From: Pycnopodia helianthoides
Lineage: Eukaryota > Echinodermata > Asteroidea > Forcipulatida > Asteriidae
Assembly (NCBI GenBank): GCA_032158295.1
Contig: CM063247.1
Span: 16,408,009 to 16,472,008 of the forward strand
Direction: 5' to 3'
Length of the DNA: 64,000 bases
Below are positions 22,895-33,100 of this stretch, piece after piece (the first letter of the stretch is position 1; the number at the start of each line of letters is the position of its first letter). Under the pieces are notes generated by a model. That model made no database searches. It had not been told where the DNA came from and worked only from the letters and a program-made list of their open reading frames with translations. The position numbers and the translations under genes are program-made.

Positions 22895-23285
22895 TTAAAG
22901 GAACATTACAGAATTGGTTTTTGCTAACAAAACAGTTGCTGGCAGTGTAAGCACTTTATGTAATCCACCATATACATAAACTGACAAACCTGTAGAAGTT
23001 TGAGATCGATCGGCCATCTGGGTCACGAGAAAATAGTGAAAACCGATTACACATTTGCATGAAATCATAAGATTCAACAAATGAATAAAACGCTCACTGA
23101 GCGATAAACTCCAATCGGAAAATTTGTTTATTCATTTCTCATCAAACATGGCATTTCAGACAGAAATATTTCAAGGGATGTTTTCTACTATCATCATCAT
23201 TAGACCGTGTAAGTTTTATGTAAATCTGTGATCAAAAGTATATTTTACAAGTTTTTTTCTTACCAATTCTGTAATGTTCCTTTAA
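22895..23285. mobile_element. TTAA-flanked MITE, copy 1
   Basis: Ends AGGAACATTACAGAATTGGT (from 22899) and ACCAATTCTGTAATGTTCCT (to 23281) are perfect inverted repeats over 20 bp. TTAA flanks both sides. The 383-bp interior does not code. It includes GATCGATCGGCCATCTGGGT, which is also in copy 2. Confidence 0.88.
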
Positions 23286-23667
23286 ATTTCAATAATATAT
23301 TTTTTTAAATTGCATGGCCAGATTTTCGCTTTGTTTTTTCGGGTTTTTTTTACAATATTTTTCTCTGAACGAATTTTTACAGATGATGCTCAGATGATGA
23401 TACAAAACCTTCTGCCTTGGACCATGCACAAAATACATGTAACAGTTATGCAAAGTTGTTTGTACGTGGGTGTGAGATAATGTCGGGATCCCAACAATAC
23501 TATTCTTAGTTTATGTCTACCATCACTTATCATCGGCAGTTTTGTTTTCTGGAGTTTATCAAAATAGCTATTTAAAATGTTAAATTCTAAATTTTCGGGT
23601 CAAATCAGCCAAAAGTGGATTGATCATTTTTAAGTAACTGCAGAAAAATACCCTGCGAAAATGTAAT

Positions 23668-24061
23668 TTAAAGGAACATTACAGAGTTGGTTTTTGCTAA
23701 CAAAACAGTTGCTGGCAGTGTAAGCACTTTATGTAATCCACCATATACATAAACTGACAAACCTGTAGAAGTTTGAGATCGATCGGCCATCTGGGTCACG
23801 AGAAAATAATGAAAAACCGATTACACATTTGCATGAAATCATATAGATTCAACAGATGAATAAAACGCTCACTGAGCGATAAACTCCAATCGGGAAATTT
23901 GTTTATTCATTTATCATCAAATATGGCATTTCAGACAAAAAATATTTCAAGGGATGTTTTCTACTATTATCATCATTAGACCGTGTAAGTTTTATGTAAA
24001 TCTGTGATCAAAAGTATATTTTACAAGTTTTTTTCTGACCAATTCTGTAATGTTCCTTTAA
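23668..24061. mobile_element. TTAA-flanked MITE, copy 2
   Basis: This element (23672-24057, 386 bp) is nearly identical to copy 1, with one substitution in the left terminal repeat (ACAGAGTTGG). TTAA lies at 23668-23671 and 24058-24061. Confidence 0.87.
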
Positions 24062-24451
24062 ATTTCAATAATATATATATATTTTTATTGCATGGCCAGA
24101 TTTTAGCTTTGTTTTTTTCGTGTTTTTTTTTTCAATATTTTTCTCTGAACGAATTTTTACAGATGATGCTCAGATGATGATACAAAACCTTCTGCCTTGG
24201 ACCATGCACAAAATACATGTAACAATTATGCAAAGTTGTTTGTACATGGATGTGAGATAATGTCGGGATCCCAACAATACCATTCTTAGTTTATGTCTAC
24301 CATCACTTATCATCGGCAGTTTTGTTTTCTGGAGTTTATCAAAATAGCTATTTAAAATGTTAAATTCTAAATTTTCGGGTCAAATCAGCCAAAAGTGGAT
24401 TGATCATTTTTAAGTAACTGCATACAAAATACCCTGCGAAAATTTAATTTA

Positions 24452-25003
24452 AACAAAGCTCTTAACAAAGTTCATGTGGGCCCAAAGTTCATGTGTAATG
24501 TTCAATTTGCAGTCATAGAAGAAACACCAGGGCAAATCTCTTCTCATAATGGCAAGTGTAAAGTGCGACTTGAAAAAGTTGTGGGGGGCGGGTTCAGTTA
24601 AGGGGAAATAGTGGGGGGTCGGTTAAGGGGAAACATTGACAGCAGCAACACAGAACTTATTCCCCAAACCAACCACCCAACTATATCAACAATATCCAGG
24701 TTTGGACACAATGTGGACTATTTCTTTCTCTCTTTTGGCGATTGCTTATTTCTTTCCAGGACAAAATTGAAGGCTTGAGGTGATTTTGAGAAAATCTCGA
24801 AATCAGAAAAAATAAACCTGAGAAACAACATGAATGAAAGATTGGTTTTTTATAATAAATAATTTTTAAAAACCTCACAAAACTCTTGCATTTTTCCTCC
24901 TGTTATTTCTACTAGAAAAGGATGAGTTAAAATTAAGCATGAAAACAAAACAAAACCCAAGTCTGTGTTTGTCATAATAGATGATATGTTAACGCTGAAT
25001 ACC
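24452..25003. other. Intergenic, no gene seen
   Basis: A G-rich pair, GTGGGGGGCGGGTTCAGTTA and GTGGGGGGTCGGTTAAGG, repeats at about 24581-24630. Otherwise the sequence is AT-rich and no exon is supported. Confidence 0.4.
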
Positions 25004-25192
25004 AGGGCCCAATTTCATAGAACTGCTTTACAAATTTCTGCTAAGCAAATGTAAGCAGGACACCAGTCACAGATTGTACATAGCTTATGGTGTTTTGGCT
25101 GATAACCTTACTCAGATATAAGCATTATTTTGTTGTGCTTAGCTACTCTTTGTGCTTAAACCACGGCTTTATGAAATTTGGCCAAGAGGTAA
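25004..25192. mobile_element. Palindromic MITE, GGGCCCAATTTCATAG family
   Basis: It begins GGGCCCAATTTCATAGAACTGC and ends with GGCTTTATGAAATTTGGCC, an imperfect inverted repeat of the start. The interior contains CAGGACACCAGTCACA, shared with the copy at 48196-48391. Another member is at 51714-51960. Confidence 0.75.
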
Positions 25193-25517
25193 CTTGGGTA
25201 ACTATCTGTACTCTCATTTTCAAGAAACAATTGTTGTTTTATTTCATAGAAATTGTGTTTGTTTTTACTTTATGTTATGCACATCCATGCAATTAGGGAT
25301 ACTTCAGGGTTACATCAGACCAAAGTAGTACTTGGCAGGAAGATTTATATCTAAGATCAAGACAGAAGTATCTTAAAGGTTGGGTCGGTGGTCTTACAAA
25401 CGGCCCAATTTCATGGCTCTGCTTACCGTAAGCATGGAATTTTTGCTCATGCGCGTGCGTACTTCACGCAGTTGCTTACACAGCTTGCCCTGTAAGTGAC
25501 TCGAATGGTGATCGCCA

Positions 25518-25910
25518 TTAAAGGGAAGGTACACGTTTGGTAATTACTCTTAAAATTAATGGCAATAAAAACTTACTTGGTTAGAAGTACAGCAGCTTTC
25601 GATAGTATAAAGCATTTTAGGTCATAATGTGGTTATGGCTATGGAAAAATATATCAGTTTTTATCAGTAAAAATTTTAATCTGAGAAGCGTTTGTCAGAA
25701 ACGTTTCTGAGATTGTGTATTCCAATTGCGGATTGTGTATTCCAATTGCTTCCTGCGTGGACGGAACCGCTCTGGATTTTCGGTGATATCTCAAAAACGC
25801 TACTACCTTACGAAATGATATTTTCACAGGTTAGTTTTATTGTTTATATCTACATTAGGTTTCAAACAATCGAAAGGTTCCGAAAACTAAAGGTATCACG
25901 TTCCCTTTAA
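25518..25910. mobile_element. TTAA-flanked MITE, TACACGTTTGG family
   Basis: The element runs 25522-25906 (385 bp), with left end AGGGAAGGTACACG and right end CACGTTCCCT, and TTAA on each side. Its start (ACACGTTTGGTAATTACTC, then ATTAATGGCAATAAAAA) matches the MITE at 11537, so the two are one family. An internal 20-bp segment near 25716-25750 (ATTGTGTATTCCAATTGC) is duplicated in tandem. Confidence 0.82.
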
Positions 25911-26070
25911 ATAGGGCCCTGGTTCCAATATGTTCTTCATCTATAGAGGGCTTGATGCATCTGAATGGTTAGGGATTGAATGGGGAGGGGGGGGGGTATA
26001 CCTGCCGACATTGTAAAGTCAGAAATAGGAACAGGGCGAGTGGGCGAGCGGTGCGTAAAAAGACAAGGGA

Positions 26071-26071
26071 C

Positions 26072-26107
<36 letters not shown>

Positions 26108-26120
26108 GCCCCCCCCCCCC
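26071..26120. repeat. (CTA)n microsatellite with poly-C
   Basis: Twelve CTA triplets run without a break from 26071 to 26106, followed by a C run. The apparent poly-Leu and poly-Ser frames come from this. Confidence 0.96.
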
Positions 26121-26539
26121 CACACCCCCACTCACCACCAAAGTTCAGGAATTGCACTCATAAAGTCATATCATACCTTGAACGAACTAATTCCTCTTAA
26201 TAAAGAAAAAAGTACCTACTTCTTAGGTCCGTGTGGATCTTGACGGATGCGAGTCTTACAAATCGTAAATTGTTATCAAAATAATTATACATTTTCACTT
26301 ACTAAGCATTTGTGTCGTTTCCAATGTGTTGTTAAAAATAAATCACATTTTCACCTTAACAATTAAGTTTACACTTCATGAACATTCCATGGCCGATTAC
26401 AATGTTGGGCATTTGGGTATAACCGTTAAAACGTCGTTTTTACAACCTAACTTTCAGGGGAAAATCCATGATTCAACTATAATTTATAAACAAAAAAGTC
26501 CACACACTTCCCGGACGGTCTTGCGTACGCTCGCGTTGA

Positions 26540-27057
26540 ATGTACATCAAACAACCGCGTAACACCAGTAGCACGCTGTAAATCTCTAGGCGTTACGCGT
26601 CATCAGCGCACGCGCAAAAAGCGCACACAATACGGCCGGAAAGTGTGACGTACGTCTTTTGAGATACCGAACGATAATTCCTTCTACTTTTATCGTTTTG
26701 CAAACATGGAGAAAGTTTAGAAGCCAAAGAAGAGAAACAGCCACCAAGTATCCTGAGAAAAGGTGTAGTTATTGATTTAACATTGTTTCCACCCTTCAAA
26801 TTAAAAAACAAGATTTCTATTTATATCGTCTCCCCGCTAGTTCTCACGGATTTTGCCCGTGGTTTGGGAGTATAGTCGGGTGCTGTCAAAATTACGGTAT
26901 CCAGACGTTGATTTCCATAAGTATTGTCTGTCTGTGCTGCAGTTTGTTTGTTTTTTTAAATCCATCCGTCATCTGTCGTCGTCTGCGGGTAATCGGAAAT
27001 CACATCAAATTACTATAAATATAGTAATTATGATCACAGCGAACAACCGGCCGGAGA
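26540..27057 (+). promoter_or_regulatory. CpG-containing promoter/5' UTR candidate
   Basis: This stretch is much richer in CpG than its surroundings (GGCGTTACGCGTCATCAGCG, CACGCGCAAAAAGCGC, ACGGCCGGAAAGTGTGACG). It includes CGGAAGT/CGGAAAG-type ETS-like and TGACGTACGTC CRE-like elements, and lies immediately upstream of the exon candidate at 27058. The outer border of the palindrome falls inside it, so most of it exists only beside the left arm within this window. Confidence 0.4.
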
Positions 27058-27094
27058 ATGGCTGCAAATTCCAAGCAGACCTCAGGCATTTTGG
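27058..27094 (+). CDS. First coding exon candidate (MAANSKQTSGIL...)
   Basis: An ATG at 27058 opens a 12-codon frame, MAANSKQTSGIL, plus one base, ending at a strong donor G|GTAAGT (27095). It follows a CpG-rich candidate promoter. The same exon is conserved on the minus strand of the right arm (63762-63725). The KQTSGILG string is weakly reminiscent of the N-terminus of NDUFA5 (KKTTGLVGL), but I did not find a following exon, so the product is unknown. It does not look like the signal peptide of the aspartic protease downstream. Confidence 0.45.
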
Positions 27095-27539
27095 GTAAGT
27101 TTTTTATAATGAATCATAGACTATTAAGACTATAGAGCAAGGAATGAATGCCAGCAACTTCCTGACATTCTTCAGTCATCGATACACACCGTGGTTTTTA
27201 CACTAATGACCATAATGGTTACACATATAGCACTTGCCACGTTGAGTCATGCATAAGGTGGTTTAAAAAATTTGTAAAATTATGTTATTGTTATGATATT
27301 ATATTGTAATTACTACATAGGTTCCCCAGTCACTGAGGCTTTTATACGGTTTGAATCACAAGACTGGTGTGTGAGCCGCATTCATCATCATACCCATATT
27401 GATCTGTTCGAAATGTCTACATCTTCCCTGGTAGTGGTATACTATGTATACATCAACTCCTGACGAGAGCTTTCCTGTCCCTGAAGGTTGGTAGAGAGAA
27501 CAGAGAATAGACTGTGCAAGTCTCGCGCTCATTGAACTT

Positions 27540-27985
27540 CTGGGACCATAGTGGTCCCTACTCCTAGAATTATGAGGTTCCATGAACCTCATAGAGGTCC
27601 ATGTACAAACTACAATACAAAACTTTTTTTCATTTACGTTTCTGCACCTGGAGTTCTCATTTGAAATCGGATCTCGCCAAAATTAGGCTCTACGTGTTCC
27701 TTGGAATCTCATTGAGCGTTGCATGGGTCAAGAAAATCCACTCCGCAAATTTAAAATTGTTAAAAAGCAATAAATTCTTACCGTCATTCCCAGTCCTCTT
27801 CAAACAGTGTGAGTGTTATAACAAATATGGCGCTGGAGTCACATGATGTGTGTACAAAACCAACCTACAGTTGCCGGGACCAGCGTTGCTGCGCGCGGAG
27901 TACCAGTTTGTTCGGTAGACCTTTGCGAGCGCAGCAAGCGCCATATTGAACTATAACATCAACAGCAGCAGCATTTTCCCGCTTC
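27540..27985. mobile_element. Shortened relative of the 60.1-63.65 kb insertion
   Basis: Bases 27563-27770 (CTCCTAGAATTATGAGGTTC, GGATCTCGCCAAAATTAGGC, AAAATCCACTCCGCAAAT) match 60085-60330 in the same orientation. Bases 27849-27915 (GTGTACAAAACCAACCTACA, GGACCAGCGTTGCTGCGCG) match 62530-62600. The 2.2 kb between those points in the right-hand element is missing here. It sits at a different place in the arm from its relative, so the two are separate insertions. Confidence 0.7.
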
Positions 27986-28168
27986 TTGACAAAAGCTTTT
28001 TTTGAAACCTCAAAACTCTAACAATGCTTGTCTCTTGGATGAAACCCATTCTTTTGGAGAACCATCTAGTATTTGTTGTATTTTGATACTTGTTTGTTTC
28101 TCCCCTCTTCTGAATGCCTACCCAAATCTGGAAATCACAATTTTTGTGTTACTTAATTACAACTACAG

Positions 28169-28344
28169 GGTTACCAATGGACAGAGAAAATGCCCCCTAG
28201 GAAAGTTCTGCAATGGTGGTTGGGGCTGGTTGCCAGGCAATCTGTGACACTGGGACCTCTCTTTTAGCCGGGCCAGCAGCAGAGGTGCAATAGATTAAAA
28301 CCTTGATCGGAGCTGCACCTCTTGTCAATCTCTTCAAAGTAGAG
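28169..28344 (+). pseudogene. Cathepsin D-like aspartic protease, exon with second catalytic Asp (frameshifted)
   Basis: After the acceptor ACTACAG the exon reads VTNGQRKCPLGKFCNGG. One frame further on it reads GCQAICDTGTSLLAGPAAEV, then QIKTLIGAAPLVN. This is the pepsin-family segment around the second catalytic Asp (DTGTS). The two frames are separated by an apparent 10-nt insertion (TGGGGCTGGT, near 28216-28225). Removing it in thought would join NGG to CQAI as in related proteases. The exon also has a TAG in place of CAG after EVQ (near 28291). It ends at a consensus donor AG|GTAAGTATT. No N-terminal half with the first DTGS motif was found, so this is a partial, disabled gene. Confidence 0.85.
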
Positions 28345-28544
28345 GTAAGTATTAGAGACTTTCTTGACACTAGGTGGCAGCAAACAAGAAAGCAAATTAG
28401 AAGAGTGCTAACTTGCTTTGCATATTAAAGCTATGAGGGTGACAATATTTTAATTATTTACCAAGTTTCAAAGTTAGTATATGGAACAATTGCACCGTGG
28501 ATAAAGAATATTTTTTAGTTTTTACCTTTACAGAGGTGTGTAGC

Positions 28545-28690
28545 ACTGTATACTCGGTGCTTCCAGACTCTGGTGAAAAAAATCCAAATGCATCCTTATC
28601 GGGTGGAATTCAAATCCAAGACCCCCAAACTCTAGAGTAGATATCTTTACCCTTAGACCATTAAGCATGGCCTGTGACAAGAGGCCAGTT
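28545..28690 (-). mobile_element. tRNA-derived SINE, minus strand
   Basis: On the minus strand GGTCTAAGGGTAAAGATATC, then a B box-like TTGGATTTGAATTCCACC, then CACCGAGTATACAGTGC. It is the same family as 235-400 and is paired with 58320-58480 in the other arm, so the insertion predates the arm duplication. Confidence 0.7.
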
Positions 28691-28825
28691 TAAATCAGGA
28701 ATTAAGCTGGCCTCTGTGATTTGCTGCAAATACTTTTCTTTAAACAGATAACTAAGTAGTAATGAGGTTGTCATTCACAGTTAATATCACGTTTTCTTTA
28801 TCTGTAATTGTCTTTTCTTTTGTAG

Positions 28826-28895
28826 TATGCAAAACATTGTCTTCACCCTCAATAGAAAAGACTTTGTTCTGACACCAAACGACTACATCTTTAAG
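28826..28895 (+). pseudogene. Cathepsin D-like aspartic protease, penultimate exon
   Basis: Between TTTTGTAG and the donor AAG|GTAATT, the exon encodes MQNIVFTLNRKDFVLTPNDY and IFK. This is the cathepsin D segment usually written near VxFxLxGKxFxLxPxDY. The frame is open in both arms (partner 58171-58102). The stretch expected between the previous exon and this one (family motif GEYxxxC) is missing. That supports decay or an undetected small exon. Confidence 0.85.
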
Positions 28896-29419
28896 GTAAT
28901 TATGAGAAAGAATTAACCCAAATCCATCGAAGTCAAACTTTGGTTTTGTTTTGGGTCAAATTAGTACTACAAAGCCAAACCCTGTTTGTAAGTGTGACGT
29001 ATTTAACTGGAAATCATGCTCACTCCACACTGGATTCAACGATAGCCAGAAGCTTGTGGGAAATTCATGACCTACTTTTCTTGAATGGTTTATGTATGAA
29101 ACCAAACTTTTTGCAAAATATCAAGGTCCTCACAGAATTATCAGTAGCTGTTATAAATGCCTTTAAACTTAGTGTAGCCATGGCTCTTAGGGGTGAGTTG
29201 GGAGTCATACAAAATAGTTGAACACAGACACTGGACAGGTACAGTTCAAGCAGGCTCACAATTGCCTCTTGGTTTGCTCGTTTGCGCTGACCGGCCAACT
29301 ACTGTTTGAGTAGCCATTGTGGCTCTGAAAAGTGCTGGTTTGTACTTCGACCATTACTCTTGGGTCTTCTTCTGGAGTATAACTGATGTACATTATCTTC
29401 TTCTGTTTTTGCATATTAG

Positions 29420-29599
29420 GAATCTGACATTGGAGAGACAATTTGCCTGAGTGGATTTATCAGAATTGACGTCTCTAAACCCCTGGGCCCTCTTTGGATC
29501 CTCAGTGACATCTTTATTGGCAAATACTACTCCGAGTTTGATCAAGTGAACAACCATGTAGGTTTCGCTGATGCTAAGGGTGTAGAAACCAAGGCTTAG
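29420..29599 (+). pseudogene. Cathepsin D-like aspartic protease, terminal exon
   Basis: After the acceptor GCATATTAG the exon reads [20 protein letters not shown], then [20 protein letters not shown], then [14 protein letters not shown] and a TAG at 29597. GPLWILxDxFIGxYYxxFD and VGFA are the C-terminal signature of cathepsin D/pepsin enzymes. The frame is intact and joins the previous exon in phase 0. The right-arm copy (57236-57057) differs at only a few residues. Because the upstream exon is frameshifted, the locus is probably a pseudogene, though the 3' exons look well kept. Confidence 0.88.
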
Positions 29600-30121
29600 T
29601 ATTAGAATCCTTTGTTTATAATTACTGGTAGAACTTTCTTTGGGGGGGGGAGCGAAAAATTGAGATGAATCAAGGAGACAAATGTTTCTTGCCACTGCTC
29701 AGTACAAAAATTGCATAAGCAATGCACGCAGGCTTTAGCTTGGGTTGAAAAAAAATAATTGGTTGAAGATGCACTGATGAGTGAATAGTGGTTGCTGAGT
29801 GCAATAGATGGAATGATACCTTCCAAGTTAGGATGCTGGGATACAAAGGTCACTTGGATAAAATCTGTATGTGATTTTTTAGTGTTTAATACTTGTAAAT
29901 ATATGAAGTTGCCTCCCCCTTTTTCTTATTTTGATTGCTGTAATTAAAATAAGTTTATGTGAACATGCTCAAAATTAGGTTTCTCCAAATGCCCCCTCAA
30001 AATATTGTGTTTCCCATTACCCTCACACACCAGAAAATCACTTGGAACCTTCTTTATTCAAGAAATTAATGAAACAAAAATCTTGTGTTGACCCGAGCCT
30101 AAGTTTTGTGTCAACATCTTG

Positions 30122-33100
30122 TTTCGTAACCCCATTTTCAACCCTAACCCTAACCTAATTTTTCAATAGTAACACTAACCCTAACCCCATTTCCAACACT
30201 AACCCAAATTCCGACCCTAACCCTAACCCCATTTCCAACCCTAACCCCATTTCCCACATTAACCTAACCCCGATTCCAACCCAAACCCTAAACCTAACCC
30301 CATTTTACTACCTTAACCCTAACCCCATTTCCAACCCCAACCCTTACCCAAATTCCAATCCTGACCCTAAACCTAACTCCATTTCCGGCCCTAACCCCAT
30401 TTCCAACCTGAACCCAAACCCCATTTCCAACCTTAACCCTAACCCCATTTTCAACCTTAACCCTAACCCCAATTCCAACTCTAACCCTAATCCCATTTTC
30501 AACCTTAACCATTAGAACATTAAAAAAAAACTACCTAATCTGTCTAGGTTAAATATTGAAATGTATTTTTATAGAAACAGCTGTTAAGATGTTTTTAAAT
30601 AGTTGTTTTTCTTGGTAATTTTTTTAAACCCTAACCCTAAGCATAACCCTATCCCTAAACCCTAACCCTAACTCTAACCCTTACAATAACCCCAACCCTA
30701 ACCCTAACTGTAACCCTGAGCCAAACCTAACCCTGGTTTCAACCCTATCCCTAAACCCTAATCCTAACCCTAACCCTTACTGTAACCCTAACCAATACCC
30801 TTTACCTTAACTCTAACCCTAACACTAATCCTAACCCTAACATTAAGCCCAACCCTAAACATAACCTAAACCATAATTCTAACCCTAACCCTAACTCTTA
30901 TCCTTAACCCTAACCTTAACCCTAACTCTTACCCTGACTATAAACCTAACCCTAATCCAAACTTTAAGTCTAACCCTAAACATAACAAAAACCTTAACTC
31001 TAACTAAAACCCAAACTGTAACCCTAACTCTTACCTTAACCCTAATCCTAACCTAACCTAAACTCTCACTCTAACTCTAATCCAATCCTAACCCTAACTA
31101 TAGGTTTAGGTTAGGGTAGGGTTAGGGTTAGAGTTTAGGGCAAGGGTTTTTTTTGAAACACGTTTGGTGAAAAAAAAAAAAAAAAACATGTTGTCCATCA
31201 TTAACTTAAAACAAAATTGTTTACCTAACCCCATTTGTAAGCTTCACCCTAACCCATTTTCAACCATAACCCTAACCTAAATTTTCAACAGTAACACTAA
31301 CCTAACCCCATTTCCACATGACCCAAATTCCGACCCTAACCCTAACCCCATTTCCAACTAACCTAACCCCATTTCCAACCCCAACCCTTACCCGAATTCC
31401 AATTACCCTAAACCTAACTCCATTTCCAGCCCTAACCCCATTTCCACTGAACCCAAACCCTATTTTCCCCTTAACGCTAACCCCTTTTCAACCCTAAGCC
31501 TAACCCCATTCCAACTCTAACCCTAACCCCTTTTCAACCTAACCATAAACATTAAAAAAAATACATTATAAATAAATTAAATTTAATTTAAGAAAATTTT
31601 AAATGTATTTTAATATTGAAATATTTTAATTTTTTTAAATAACCTTAATCTTGTAACCCTTTCTAAACCAACCAACCACCTTCAACCATAAACCCTAACC
31701 CTTACCTTCACCTAACTTATAACCCTAACCTACCCTACCCTAACTTAACCCTAACCTAAAACCCTTAACCCTTTTTAACCCAAACATTACCTTTAACCCT
31801 TTTAAACTAACTCTAATCCAAAACCTAACTAACCCTAAACCTAACCTAACCCTAACTTAACCCAAACTCTAACCTAACCCAAACTTACCTAACTAACCTA
31901 ACCCTAAACCCACTCTAACCCTAACTCTACTATCCTAACCCTAATTATAACTTAGGTTATTGGTGTTAGGTCAAGGGTTTGGTTAGGATTGGTTTGTGAA
32001 AAAAACAAAAAAACATGTTGCCTCTTTTACTTAAAAAAATTCATTTTGGTTAAAAAAAACATTCCACCTAACAACCCTTTTTGCAAAAAACAACATGACT
32101 AACTTTGTGTTTGTCCAACTGTGAAAAAAACCATTGTAAAAAACGTATTACTTTGTCTACTAATTTTGTAGTAAAACATGAAACTCTTTTGGCCAACTTT
32201 TTAAAAAAAATTTTTATTTAAAAATTATTATTTTTTAGTGTCCAAGAAAAAAAGTTTTCTTAAACTATTTTTTTTATATTCAAGAAAAAATCATCCTTTT
32301 GTGAAAAAAACCTAACCTAACATCAACCTAACCGTCCAAAAACCTAACCCATTCACCAAATCAAACCTAACCCCATTTTAAAACCTTAACCCTAACCCCT
32401 TTCCAACCCCTAACCCTACCCAATTCCAACCTACCAACCTAACCATTTCCGCCCAACCCATTTCCAACCTTAACCCAAACCCATTTCCAACCCTAACCCT
32501 AACCCAATTTCAACCCTGACCCTAACCCCATTTCCAATCTAACCCAACCCATTTCACCTAACCCTAACCCATTTAACCTTAAACCTAACCCCATTTTCAA
32601 CTTAACCCTACCATTCCATTTTAAACTAACATTTAACTTAAATATTTTTCTTAAAATTTAACCCTAACCCTAGTAATATTAAACTTTATTAACCTTAAAC
32701 TAACCTATGTTGAATTTTTAACCCTGTTTCAACCTATCCCTAACCCTAACCCTAACCCTAACCCTTAAAACCAAACCCTACCCTTAAATTAACCCTACCT
32801 AACCTACCCTGTTCAACCTATACAACTAACTAACCAAACCTATTAACCCTAACCCTAACCTTTACCTTAACCCTAACCTTAACCTAATCTACCCTACTTA
32901 TCCCAACCCTAACTAATAAAAAAGTCTTAAGTCTAACCTAACATAACAAACCTTAACTCTACTAAACCCAACTGTAACCCAACTCTTAGCCTTAACCCTA
33001 ATCAACCTAACCTAAACTCTCCTCTAACTCTAATCCTAATCCTAACCAACTTAGTTTAGGGTTAGGTTGGGTTGGTTAGAGTTAGGCAGGTTTTGTTTTA

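Larger units (their letters stand above)
22895..24451. repeat. Tandem duplication, 773-bp unit containing a TTAA MITE
   Basis: Unit 1 (22895-23667) and unit 2 (23668-24451) match closely along their length. Each starts with a TTAA MITE of about 385 bp and continues into the same 385 bp of unique sequence (GTTGCATGGCC-type; an older copy lies at 5165-5545). The unit borders coincide with TTAA on both sides. Confidence 0.92.
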
